Of a stretch of 64,000 nucleotides of DNA, positions 28,313-36,688 are shown one piece after another (the first letter of the stretch is position 1; each line of letters begins with the position of its first letter). The translations under genes were made by a program, and so were the position numbers. Location of the stretch: NCBI RefSeq assembly GCF_003432065.1, contig NZ_QWDE01000001.1, positions 186,001 through 250,000 on the forward strand, written 5' to 3'. The DNA comes from Mucilaginibacter terrenus (GTDB lineage: Bacteria; Bacteroidota; Bacteroidia; Sphingobacteriales; Sphingobacteriaceae). The notes beneath the pieces were generated by a model. It was not told the origin of the DNA and did not search any database. It was given only the letters and a program-made list of their open reading frames with translations.

Positions 28313-28346
28313 CGGTAACTGGTATTAGTAGATTTAGTAATTTGTT

Positions 28347-29438
28347 CTACTTCATCACGGATGTGACAGCGTCGCCAACTTCATGACCTGCATTAGCCTC
28401 GAAGTTTAAGCCTAGTAGCTGCGCTATAGTTTGTGCCAACTGTTTGTGGTAACTAATCGTGGCGGTTTTTACTTCTCCTGATGAGGGCGTATCCGGGCCG
28501 ATGACTGCAAACCAGGTTTGTTCCGCGCCTGCCACTTCGGCACCGTGGTGTTTCCACGAATCTAGTGGCTTTTCGCCGCGGCCATGGTCGCAGGTAATTA
28601 GCAAGGTTGTCTTGTTTTTGTAAACCGGATCATTCTGTATCATATCCCATAAAGCCTTAATGTACCCGTCTTCCTGCTTGGCGCGTTCCAGGTAAGATTT
28701 GTAATTGCCTGCATGAGCCATGTCGTCGGTTTCATCAAATGCCATGTAGAGTACCCTTGGCTTAAATTGTTTTATATATTCTTTGCTGTATTCGTAGGTG
28801 ATGAAATCTAGACGGGTTGAATCGCCCAGGTAATGGGGCACATTGTGTTGTAATTCGTTGAGATATTTTATACGCTCGTTGGCATCGGGCTTATTTACAT
28901 CAACGTAACCAGAATACACCGCCAAGCCGGAGCGCTGCTTATTTAAAATCTGCGGAAATCGTTCCCACGATGCGAAAGCTGCAACTTTGCCTTCGAAACC
29001 CTTTTGTTTGTTAATGTACTCAAGCACATTCATGTTAGGGTTGGTAATTGGGTCGTTGGTGTTCATCCGCTTGTCAGGGAAGCCGGTGAATATTTCGTTA
29101 TAGCCAGGGTAGGAGAAACGATAAGGATTGGCTACTTCATCCTTGTTACCCAAATCGCGGTTTCCGTATAGTTGGCCTTGCTTGCTTATAACCGACCACA
29201 AAAACGGGAACAATAACTTGCGTCTTTCTTCAGCAGATGTTGCCCAGAATTTCTTCCTTACCTCTTCTTTGTCTTCGGTGAAGTTAGAACTAATAAGTGC
29301 TGAGTCGGCTCCGCGGAACACCTCCTGCCAGCGCATTCCATCAAGAGTTACTATAATCACATTTTGTGTTTGATGCTTTTGTGCTGAAGCCGGCAGGATG
29401 CCAATTGCTATAGCTGCAATTAAGATCAGTTTTTTCAT
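28347..29438 (-). CDS. Alkaline phosphatase superfamily hydrolase (type I phosphodiesterase-like)
   Basis: A 363-residue exported protein (signal peptide ending near ASAQ). Metal-site motifs of the superfamily are IIVTLDGMRWQEV (first Asp), FSYPGYNEIFTGFPD (expected nucleophile region, with Ser where many family members have Thr), MAFDETDDMAHAG (Asp/His pair), LITCDHGRG (DHG) and HHGAEV. It would hydrolyse a phosphate or phosphonate ester in the periplasm. It follows the SusC/SusD genes after a terminator hairpin and is likely part of that uptake unit. The exact substrate (phosphodiester, phosphonate monoester, phospholipid head group) cannot be read from sequence. Confidence 0.85.
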   Translation of the reverse strand: MKKLILIAAIAIGILPASAQKHQTQNVIIVTLDGMRWQEVFRGADSALISSNFTEDKEEVRKKFWATSAEERRKLLFPFLWSVISKQGQLYGNRDLGNKDEVANPYRFSYPGYNEIFTGFPDKRMNTNDPITNPNMNVLEYINKQKGFEGKVAAFASWERFPQILNKQRSGLAVYSGYVDVNKPDANERIKYLNELQHNVPHYLGDSTRLDFITYEYSKEYIKQFKPRVLYMAFDETDDMAHAGNYKSYLERAKQEDGYIKALWDMIQNDPVYKNKTTLLITCDHGRGEKPLDSWKHHGAEVAGAEQTWFAVIGPDTPSSGEVKTATISYHKQLAQTIAQLLGLNFEANAGHEVGDAVTSVMK

Positions 29439-29454
29439 GGTAGGTTGTAAAAAA

Positions 29455-29482
29455 GCCGGGCCGCTATTGCTAACGGCCCGGC
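29455..29482 (-). terminator. Hairpin with T-run between susD-like and phosphatase genes
   Basis: GCCGGGCCG and CGGCCCGGC form a perfect, very GC-rich 9-bp stem with a 10-nt loop in the 59-base gap. Six Ts follow on the minus strand. It has all features of a Rho-independent terminator but sits inside what looks like one operon, so it probably reduces phosphatase expression relative to SusC/D. Confidence 0.75.
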
Positions 29483-29497
29483 AGGTAATTAATTCAA

Positions 29498-31096
29498 TTA
29501 TTTAAGTATCCACATCAGGCCGTTAATGTCGTCGTTACCGCCAAACTGTGCATCCAGGGCCGCCTGGTAATTAGCGCGGTTGGCCGTGCGCTCGGCAGAC
29601 GGGTACTGATAGCGCTGGGCTATACGGTTGCCGTTGCCTGTTCCTGGCCCGGTGGTAAAGGTTGGTACACCGGTACGGCGATAAGTGAAGTAAGACTCCA
29701 AACCCGAATGGCGGAACAGTGCAGCGTACTTTTGCTTCAATATCTTGGTAAGACCATCTGTTCCCGCCGCGTACTTTACAGCAGATTGATTGTAGTAATC
29801 AGCAAAGCTGAAGTTGATAGGGAAGGTGTCGTAGTTGCCACTTGCGGTTACGCTGGTAGAACCCGGGCGATAGAAGTAAGCAGTGAAGGTGCCATTTTCA
29901 GGAATACCGTATGATGCCATTGATGCTTTAATGCCCGCCTGGTACCACGTCTCGGCATTGCCCGCTGCCCAACCCCTGTTAATGCCTTCTGCAACGTTAA
30001 ACATCAACTCCGGATACCCTATCTGTATACTCGGCTCACCTGTATAAGTAGAGTAAAAGTATTTGCGGTTTAAGAACGAGTACTGTTGTAAGCCTGCATT
30101 ATTGTACATTACACCCTGATCAAGGCCAGCATCTGCACCTACAAAAGAGGCGAAATCTGTTGCGCTTTGTTTTTTGTTGTCAACAAGGTCGCGTACGGGT
30201 TCAGCAGTTACAAATACCCTTGGGTCTTTGAGCGAAGTCAACAGTCCAACATAGGTGCTGGACATGTTCTTGCGCGACCCGCTTTGACCGAAGTTGTTAG
30301 GGTTTTGCGGGTAGTAATTACTTGGCGATACAAACACATATTGCAGATTGTCTGCAGAGCTTGTCATCAAGGGGTATTTTGATGGGTTGCCAATAATATT
30401 TGCAAATTGTGCGGTAATGTTCAGATCTGCATCAGATGTCTTTTTACTTAGCTGAACAAGTAAGCGTATCCTTAAGGCGTTAACAGCTTTTTGCCATTTG
30501 CTAAGATCATTGCTATAATAAAAGTCATTCTTCAGCACCGCGCCTTCGCCGGTACCAAAGTCGTTAGGTTTAGCAATCATTTGGCCCAGGTCGCTGTTTG
30601 CACTTTCCAACCAATCCAGAGATTGTTTAAAAACCGCTTTTTGCGAGTCGTACTTCGGCGCCAGGTTATCTAAGCCCTGTAAAGCCTCGGTCATAGGTAC
30701 ATCGCCCATCTCCAGGCTCATTTTGGTAAACAGGTATGCTTTAAAGAACTTGCCCAACGCTTCGTACGGGTTTATTGCAGCGCCACCGCTGGCCGCCGCC
30801 TGTTTTTCCATAGCCAGCACGTTCTTTAGTGTAGTATAGTAGTCGTCACCGCCACCAAAATCATAACGGTTATTGCCGTAATAATCATAGTTGTACAGAT
30901 AGTATTGGTCTACTACTTCTTTTTGTCCGTCCGGTAATTCTGCAATGCTGTTCTCAACACCGTTCAGCAACAGCGCTGCAGATACATTATTTGGTTTGTT
31001 GGTGTTTTTAGTAAGCTCGTCAAAACTCTTTTTACACCCGGTTACCGATAGCAAAACTGCTACAGGTAGTATGTATAATTTTAATGTTTTTTTCAT
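29498..31096 (-). CDS. SusD-like outer-membrane lipoprotein (SusD-like_2 type)
   Basis: A 532-residue lipoprotein with lipobox SVTGC near residue 21, followed by KKSFDELTKNTNKPNNV, the N-terminus seen in the SusD-like_2 branch rather than classic SusD_RagB. Helical repeats include KAVNALRIRLLVQLSKKTSD. The C-terminus (RIAQRYQYPSAERTANRANY, then GNDDINGLMWILK) is typical of that branch. It pairs with the SusC-like gene 18 bases upstream. The ligand is unknown. The locus context (phosphatase, aminophosphonate enzymes, shared operator) points to an organophosphonate or phosphorylated compound. Confidence 0.92.
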   Translation of the reverse strand: MKKTLKLYILPVAVLLSVTGCKKSFDELTKNTNKPNNVSAALLLNGVENSIAELPDGQKEVVDQYYLYNYDYYGNNRYDFGGGDDYYTTLKNVLAMEKQAAASGGAAINPYEALGKFFKAYLFTKMSLEMGDVPMTEALQGLDNLAPKYDSQKAVFKQSLDWLESANSDLGQMIAKPNDFGTGEGAVLKNDFYYSNDLSKWQKAVNALRIRLLVQLSKKTSDADLNITAQFANIIGNPSKYPLMTSSADNLQYVFVSPSNYYPQNPNNFGQSGSRKNMSSTYVGLLTSLKDPRVFVTAEPVRDLVDNKKQSATDFASFVGADAGLDQGVMYNNAGLQQYSFLNRKYFYSTYTGEPSIQIGYPELMFNVAEGINRGWAAGNAETWYQAGIKASMASYGIPENGTFTAYFYRPGSTSVTASGNYDTFPINFSFADYYNQSAVKYAAGTDGLTKILKQKYAALFRHSGLESYFTYRRTGVPTFTTGPGTGNGNRIAQRYQYPSAERTANRANYQAALDAQFGGNDDINGLMWILK

Positions 31097-31114
31097 GATC
31101 GCTGGTCCTCTTTG

Positions 31115-34100
31115 TTAGAATGATGCATTTAGGTTAAGGCCAAAGCTGCGTACAGTAGGCGATTGCAGGCCCGTTAAGCTGGTAGCGTAGTTATACTGAT
31201 CCAGATCCACATCTTTAAAGCGTTTATCTTTATAGAAATAAAGCAGGTTACGGCCATATACAGTAACTGATGCCTTCTTTATGAAAGTTTTCTCAACTAC
31301 TTTATTAGGAAATGCAAAGCTTAGTGTTACCTCGCGCAATTTGGTGTAAGTTTTGCTCATCAGGTTGGCTTCGTCCGCATTGTAGTACTTACTTACATAA
31401 TCCTGCACAAAAGCTTTTGTAACATTAGGTGCGTACTGCAAAGCGCTATAGTTAAGCACCGCACCGGTTTTAGAGTCGTAGTTGATAGACGCATTGTTTG
31501 ATATAACAACACCTTCGCCAACGTAAGTACCGCTATAACCTGCTTTACCAAAGTTTAACCAGTCCTGGTAGCGGGCTGCGCCCAGCGCACCTTCGGCGGT
31601 TTCTGCGTTAGCACCGCCACGCATGGTCTTGTTGTGCATGTAGTCTACAATAACGCCGCCTACAGAACCATCAAACTGTACGCCCAGGCTAAAGTTCTTG
31701 TACTCAAATTTGTTATATATACTCCAGGCGAACTTGGCGTTCATGTTGCCAAGGTATTGTGCAACAGGATTAATAAGCGGTTTGCCGGCAGCATCGTTAA
31801 TGATCTGGCCTTGTGGATTGCGCACAAATGCACTTCCGTATAATTTATCTGTACGGTCTCCTGCTGCAAAGAATGTAGCATAAGTATCCTGTCCTTCAGG
31901 TAGCTCTTTATACACCTCCTTAAAGGTTGAGATGTTGGCCAATACATTCCATGAGAAACCATCCGGGTTTTTAAATGGTGTACCGCTGAGCGATCCTTCA
32001 TAGCCGGTCTTTTTAGTTTTTAGCGCGTTCAGATACTCAATATTATAACCGGTTGCTGTTGATATCACGTTAGGCAAGATCCTTGGACCATCTATGTATT
32101 GGAAAGCCGTACCGGAAAACCCTAAGCGATTTTGCAGGAACTTAATATCAAACCCTTCTTCGTAGTTTACACGGGTAGAGGTTTTAATGCCATTTTGGTA
32201 CAGGTAATCTGATGCGTAACCTGCGGTTTGGCTGTTGTACGGTTTGCTGATGTTGTACGATGTTGCCAATGAGTAATCCGGCCCATTGTACGGCGAGTTG
32301 TAGGTAGAGCCGTAACCAAGTGGATTGGTGAATAACGAAGAACCCGTGCTGCCACCAAACACCGTAATGGAGTTGAACGGTGCAGGGCCAATTGTTGTAG
32401 AGGTTGCGTCTGAACGGATGTTAGAGAACGAAGCCCTGCCTTTAAGAAAGGAGATAAACTCCGGCATTTTAACGTAGTCTGATATCACTGTAGCTACTGA
32501 TACACTTGGATAATAATAGGTGGTTGGTACCTGGAAAGCCGAAGATTTATCTATACGGCCTGTGCTGGAAATAGTAGCATACTTACCGAAGGTTGCATCT
32601 AACGAGTAGTAAGCGCTTAGTACACGCATATCCGCATTGAAACTGGTAGACTGCACCGGGTTTTTTGAGTTGCTGAAAGAATACACTTCCGGCACGTTCA
32701 GGTAATCGGTAGATGTCCAGTTAGAGTTATAGGTTAGGTTGCGCATATTACCACCTACCAAGCCCGACAGGTTCAGGAACTTTTTGATGGTATAATCATA
32801 GTTTACCATCAACTCGGTGTTGTTATCGAACAGGTCCCGGCGATCTTCACGGTAGTCACCTTCGTTACCTTCACGGCCGTAAGGGTGTGCCGAGAACGGC
32901 ATTTTTTCGGTACGCAGCAGGTTGTAAGTATCTATTTGTGAACGAAGAGTGGCATTCAGGTTATTATTGATCTTGTAGTTAGCCAATAAGTAACCAGTTG
33001 TATTGTTTTTGTAATGACCGCGGGTCCATTCTTTAACCATGAACCACGGGTTATGGTAACGGGTATACTCGGCAAATTGCTGCTGAATACCTTCTTTACC
33101 GGGCTGCCATATGGCTTTAATGTCCGGCGCGTTTACGTCCCAGTCTGCGCCGGTCCATACAGCTAAATTGTATATTAAGCTATTAGGGCCGTACTGTACG
33201 TCAGGAAAGTTGTCTGTAGTTTGACGGTTAAAGTTTACGTTGCCCTCAAATTTCCAGCGCGGGTTTGGGTTGAAAGATGCGTAGATATTTGCATTGGCAA
33301 TATCCAGGTATTGTTCCGGAATATAGCTGTTTTGGTGTTGCTGTGAAGCCGAAAAACGCACAGTGTAGTTATCACCGTTAGCGCTTAAAGCAACGTTGTT
33401 GTTGGTTTGGTAACCGGTGCGCAGGAAATTGTTAAGGTTGTTTGCTCCACGCGCGGTATACGGAGTTGCCTGCCGAATGCCGTTTATAACAGGGCTATCA
33501 TACTGCTGTATCAATTGTCCGTTAAAATACGGGCCCCATACGTCGTAATCAGCGTCTACACCGCCCGGTGCACCGCCCTTGCCGTCAACAAACTGGTAAA
33601 AAGTGTTCTCACCTGCACCATAAGATTTTTGTACTCTTGGAAATGCAAGAAAGCCAGAGTTTATTACTGTTGAGCTGTTAACATCCACAGTTAAACCTTT
33701 TTTGTTTTTGTTGCCTTTTTTTGTGGTGATCAGAATAGCGCCATACGATGCACGGTTACCGTACAAAGCCGCTGCAGCAGGGCCTTTAAGTACTGTATAC
33801 GATTCTATGTCGTCCGGGCTGATGTTGTAAGTGTCGGTGTTAATAGGAAACCCGTCAACCACGTACAATGAAATGGCGTTACCGCGTAAGCGCACACTTG
33901 GCGCGCCGAGTAACTCTGCAGACGGACCTACCGAAAGGCCGGCTACTTTACCGGTAAGGCCGGTGATAGGATTGGGGTCGCGTGCCAGTGTTAGGTCTTC
34001 ACCAGCTACGGTTTGCAGCGCGTAACCTACACGGCGGGTTTCTTTTTTTACACCGAGTGCGGTTACTACAACTTCGTTGAGGGCCTTACTGTCTCCTGTA

Positions 34101-34393
34101 AGGTTAACTACCATGGTTGTGCCGGTGCCAACCGTAGCCTCTTGGGGTGCAAAGCCTAAAAATTTAAATACCAGCACCTGGCCGGGGCTGGCTGTAATAA
34201 TAAAACGGCCGTAAACATCAGTAGTGGTGCCTTGCGTGGTGCCTTTAAGCATTACGCTTACACCAGGCAGCGGCTGTTTGTTTTCGTCGTTTACTGTACC
34301 GGTAATCTTGTTTTGTGCAAACAAAATAAGCGGCATAAGGCTGCATAACAGTAGCATAGCAAACCTTTTAAAATGGGGGTAAATTTGTTTCAT
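31115..34393 (-). CDS. SusC/RagA family TonB-dependent transporter (second pair)
   Basis: A 1092-residue outer-membrane transporter with a signal peptide, a carboxypeptidase-regulatory-like domain (ITGTVNDENKQPLPGVSVML), a plug with LNEVVVTALGVKKETRRVG and YGNRASYGAILITTKKGNKN, and a barrel ending in SFGLNLNASF. The VTALGVKKETR plug type commonly pairs with SusD-like_2 lipoproteins. It is transcribed from a promoter in the 177-base gap that carries the 20-bp element at 34441-34460, nearly identical to the one upstream of the phosphonatase operon. It is the probable outer-membrane entry gate of the aminophosphonate locus. Confidence 0.93.
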   Translation of the reverse strand: MKQIYPHFKRFAMLLLCSLMPLILFAQNKITGTVNDENKQPLPGVSVMLKGTTQGTTTDVYGRFIITASPGQVLVFKFLGFAPQEATVGTGTTMVVNLTGDSKALNEVVVTALGVKKETRRVGYALQTVAGEDLTLARDPNPITGLTGKVAGLSVGPSAELLGAPSVRLRGNAISLYVVDGFPINTDTYNISPDDIESYTVLKGPAAAALYGNRASYGAILITTKKGNKNKKGLTVDVNSSTVINSGFLAFPRVQKSYGAGENTFYQFVDGKGGAPGGVDADYDVWGPYFNGQLIQQYDSPVINGIRQATPYTARGANNLNNFLRTGYQTNNNVALSANGDNYTVRFSASQQHQNSYIPEQYLDIANANIYASFNPNPRWKFEGNVNFNRQTTDNFPDVQYGPNSLIYNLAVWTGADWDVNAPDIKAIWQPGKEGIQQQFAEYTRYHNPWFMVKEWTRGHYKNNTTGYLLANYKINNNLNATLRSQIDTYNLLRTEKMPFSAHPYGREGNEGDYREDRRDLFDNNTELMVNYDYTIKKFLNLSGLVGGNMRNLTYNSNWTSTDYLNVPEVYSFSNSKNPVQSTSFNADMRVLSAYYSLDATFGKYATISSTGRIDKSSAFQVPTTYYYPSVSVATVISDYVKMPEFISFLKGRASFSNIRSDATSTTIGPAPFNSITVFGGSTGSSLFTNPLGYGSTYNSPYNGPDYSLATSYNISKPYNSQTAGYASDYLYQNGIKTSTRVNYEEGFDIKFLQNRLGFSGTAFQYIDGPRILPNVISTATGYNIEYLNALKTKKTGYEGSLSGTPFKNPDGFSWNVLANISTFKEVYKELPEGQDTYATFFAAGDRTDKLYGSAFVRNPQGQIINDAAGKPLINPVAQYLGNMNAKFAWSIYNKFEYKNFSLGVQFDGSVGGVIVDYMHNKTMRGGANAETAEGALGAARYQDWLNFGKAGYSGTYVGEGVVISNNASINYDSKTGAVLNYSALQYAPNVTKAFVQDYVSKYYNADEANLMSKTYTKLREVTLSFAFPNKVVEKTFIKKASVTVYGRNLLYFYKDKRFKDVDLDQYNYATSLTGLQSPTVRSFGLNLNASF

Positions 34394-34440
34394 CTGCTTA
34401 CAAAAATTCTAATGTGATTAGTTGGAATTTGTCAGCAGCA

Positions 34441-34460
34441 ATACTAAACTTTGTTTATTA
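34441..34460 (-). promoter_or_regulatory. Shared regulatory element upstream of second susC
   Basis: On the minus strand this reads TAATAAACAAAGTTTAGTAT, with a TAAAC/GTTTA palindromic core. It matches 18 of 20 bases at 35948-35967 upstream of the phosphonatase operon. It sits about 50-70 bases before the susC start. It is the best candidate binding site for the XRE-cupin regulator encoded between the two units. Confidence 0.6.
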
Positions 34461-34556
34461 TTTATAAACTAAGTTTAAGTTAAGTAAACCTTAAAGGTAT
34501 GTTGAAACAAGGTTAAGACGTAGGTGAAATGGTAATGTAAGCTATATGTTTAAGTT

Positions 34557-34573
34557 AAACATAGTTAACATTA
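34557..34573. promoter_or_regulatory. Related element at the 3' end of the HD-domain gene
   Basis: AAACATAGTTAACATTA resembles the core of the shared 20-bp element (AAACATAGTTTAATATT) with one base missing. It lies between the HD gene and the second susC, overlapping the HD stop codon. It could be a second operator for susC. Support is similarity and location only. Confidence 0.4.
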
Positions 34574-35170
34574 GTGCCTTTCTGATAGTTGTGCAGCTAG
34601 ATGCTTAATGGTCATCTGCTTTAGCTCAGGTACATTACTAACAGGAAGGTTTTGCAGTTTTGCTTCATCATCCCAGTGCCGGAAACGGATAATGAGATCT
34701 TTGTCCGGGTTAGCCTCAAAAGCAGCCGCTTCTTCAGCAGTCATCACCCCTCCCTGGAATTCCAGCGTACCCTTGCTGGCAGGTGATAGCTTATTATAGT
34801 AGTCGGGGTATTTAAAGGTAAGATAGCGTTTGGCTACAACATGGCTTTGCACCAGGCTGGCCACCCGGGACGAAAACCCCAGGTTCAACAAATATTCGGC
34901 CCCAAGTTTTTCGTGGTCAACATTCCCCAAACCATCCATGCTTTCTGCCTCTCCTTCGGCAGCACATAAATGGCCTATGTCGTGGAAGAATGCAGCCAGT
35001 ACCACCTCATCATCATATCCTTCTTCTTTGGCAAGCAATGCTGCCTGCGCCATATGCTCTAGTTGCGATACGGGTTCGCCAATGTAATCCTCATCGCCAT
35101 GCAGTTCATACAAGGCAAATACTTTATCGGTGATGAGTTGCGGCGCGCGGTGAAAAGTAGGATCTATCAT
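34571..35170 (-). CDS. PhnZ-like HD-domain di-iron oxygenase (phosphonate-operon HD protein)
   Basis: A 199-residue HD-domain protein of the type found in phosphonate degradation operons (TIGR03276-like). Metal-ligand positions of the di-iron oxygenase PhnZ appear in the same order and spacing: Tyr29, Glu32, His39, His63-Asp64 in FFHDIGH, His86, His110 and Asp167 in RHWDDEAK. PhnZ oxidises 2-amino-1-hydroxyethylphosphonate to glycine and phosphate, so this is probably a C-P-cleaving oxygenase rather than a nucleotide phosphohydrolase. The HD gene diverges from the XRE-cupin regulator (162-base gap) and lies upstream of the second susC. No PhnY/TmpA-type hydroxylase gene is visible in the window. 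Confidence 0.82.
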   Translation of the reverse strand: MIDPTFHRAPQLITDKVFALYELHGDEDYIGEPVSQLEHMAQAALLAKEEGYDDEVVLAAFFHDIGHLCAAEGEAESMDGLGNVDHEKLGAEYLLNLGFSSRVASLVQSHVVAKRYLTFKYPDYYNKLSPASKGTLEFQGGVMTAEEAAAFEANPDKDLIIRFRHWDDEAKLQNLPVSNVPELKQMTIKHLAAQLSERH

Positions 35171-35257
35171 AATAGGGCAAATGACGAGGGTTAGTGTTAC
35201 GCCTGTATTAAACCAGCGTAATATTTATACAAAATACAACTTTATGCTATTTAACAA

Positions 35258-35285
35258 TCAATATTGTAAACCTTTTCTTGTTTGC
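35258..35285. promoter_or_regulatory. Degenerate copy of the shared element upstream of the HD gene
   Basis: On the minus strand the segment contains CAAACAAG, then GGTTTACAATATTGA, echoing the order AAACA, GTTTA, ATATTG of the elements at 34441 and 35948 with wider spacing. It lies in the divergent gap between the HD gene and the XRE-cupin gene. This is the weakest member of the set. Confidence 0.35.
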
Positions 35286-35332
35286 TTTTTATATAATTTC
35301 TACTTTCCCGCCAACCAACTATAAGCGCACAG

Positions 35333-35917
35333 ATGCAAGATGATGTTTTGATACAAATAAGCAACCGGATAAAGGAGAGGCGGCGTGAAAAGAATATTAC
35401 CGTACAAGAGCTGGCCAACAAAGCCAATGTGAGTAAAGGATTAATATCACAAATAGAGAACAGCCGCACCATTCCTTCGCTCATTGTATTAATAGATATT
35501 ATAAAGGCCTTGGATATAGATTTAAATGTGTTTTTTAAAGATATCCGTTCCAAAACAACTCCATATCCCATTATTATAAAGCGTAAGCAGGAATACGAAG
35601 GATTTGAAAAGGAGGACGCAGCGGGCTTTTACTACAAACGTATTTTTACACAGTCAATAAAAGGGTCTACAGTAGATATAGTATTGCTTGAACTGGATAC
35701 GGATGCACACCGCCCGCAGGTACAAACCGAAGCATTTGAATATAAATACATACTAAGTGGTAAAATAGAATACCAGTTTGGTGAAGATAGGTATGTGCTT
35801 GACGAGGGCGACTCTATGCTGTTTGATGGTCGTGCCCCACATACACCTAAAAACATTGGGAAAAATGTAGCCCGCATGTTGGTGGTGTACTTTTTTGAAG
35901 CTGACCTACTTTCTTAA
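35333..35917 (+). CDS. XRE family regulator with cupin sensor domain
   Basis: A 194-residue regulator. The N-terminal helix-turn-helix is complete (ITVQELANKANVSKGLISQ, then IENSRTIPSL). The C-terminal half is a cupin_2 domain (EAFEYKYILSGKIEYQFGED, then LDEGDSMLFDGRAPHTPKNI). Such proteins commonly sense a small molecule through the cupin. It sits between the minus-strand HD/susC unit and the plus-strand phosphonatase operon, both of which carry similar palindromic elements, so it is the likely local regulator. Its ATG has no strong ribosome-binding site. Confidence 0.9.
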   Translation: MQDDVLIQISNRIKERRREKNITVQELANKANVSKGLISQIENSRTIPSLIVLIDIIKALDIDLNVFFKDIRSKTTPYPIIIKRKQEYEGFEKEDAAGFYYKRIFTQSIKGSTVDIVLLELDTDAHRPQVQTEAFEYKYILSGKIEYQFGEDRYVLDEGDSMLFDGRAPHTPKNIGKNVARMLVVYFFEADLLS

Positions 35918-35947
35918 AAATATTTTAACATTGTGTTGGTTTAATTT

Positions 35948-35967
35948 TAATAAACATAGTTTAATAT
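35948..35967 (+). promoter_or_regulatory. Shared regulatory element upstream of the phosphonatase operon
   Basis: TAATAAACATAGTTTAATAT contains the perfect palindrome TAAACATAGTTTA and ends 22 bases before the phosphonatase ATG. A further TAAACATAAATG follows directly. The 20 bases match 18 positions of the element upstream of the second susC. Lying so close to the start codon, it may overlap the transcription start and act as a repressor site. Confidence 0.6.
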
Positions 35968-35989
35968 TGCTAAACATAAATGTTTTAAC

Positions 35990-36688
35990 ATGTCTATCAA
36001 ACTTGTTGTTTTTGATATGGCCGGAACCACGGTTGCTGATGAGAATGGTGTAACAGCCATTTTCAAAACTGCTATGGCTAAATACGGCTATAATGTTGCT
36101 ATCGAGCAGATTAATCCTATCATGGGCTATGAAAAAAAGGTTGCTATAGAAAAAATGCTCCTTGAAAACGAAGCAGATAAAAGCAAGATAACCGGCGAGC
36201 TAATTGGTAATATACACCGAGATTTTGTGCAATCAATGGTTCAGTACTATAAGGATGCGACAGACCTAAAACCACTTCCAAATGCAGAGGAAACAATGCT
36301 GGCTTTGCGTTCTGAGGGTAAGAAAATTGGTATTAATACGGGTTTCTCGCGGGAAATAGCCGAAAACATTATAACCAAGCTGCGCTGGCGCGAGAGAGGC
36401 ATGTTCGACTACATGGTATGTTCTGACGAAGTGCTACAAGGCCGCCCAGACCCTGCAATGATCAGCATCATGATGCAGCAGGCTGGCATAACAGACCCAA
36501 AAGAAGTGGCTAAAGTTGGAGACACAGAGGTAGATATCCGCGAAGGCCAGAACGTTGGCTGCCGATATGTAATAGCCGTAACTACAGGCGCTTTTACCAA
36601 AGAGCAATTACAGCCCTATCATCCTACACACATAATTGACGATATTGCAGATGTGCAAAAGATCATAAACGAGCCGCATGCTGCTTAA
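35990..36688 (+). CDS. Phosphonatase-like HAD hydrolase (PhnX-like, TIGR03351 type)
   Basis: A 232-residue HAD-superfamily protein with VVFDMAGTTVADENGV: the nucleophile Asp9 and the DxAGTT variant seen in phosphonoacetaldehyde hydrolase. In the cap, IMGYEKKVAIEKM places Lys49 where PhnX has its Schiff-base lysine. The C-terminal motif KVGDTEVDIREGQNVG supplies the metal-binding acids. This supports hydrolysis of an aldehyde phosphonate, with C-P cleavage to aldehyde and phosphate. It overlaps the DUF5690 gene by 11 bases. Its partner is probably the FAD oxidase two genes on, which would make the aldehyde. Confidence 0.87.
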   Translation: MSIKLVVFDMAGTTVADENGVTAIFKTAMAKYGYNVAIEQINPIMGYEKKVAIEKMLLENEADKSKITGELIGNIHRDFVQSMVQYYKDATDLKPLPNAEETMLALRSEGKKIGINTGFSREIAENIITKLRWRERGMFDYMVCSDEVLQGRPDPAMISIMMQQAGITDPKEVAKVGDTEVDIREGQNVGCRYVIAVTTGAFTKEQLQPYHPTHIIDDIADVQKIINEPHAA

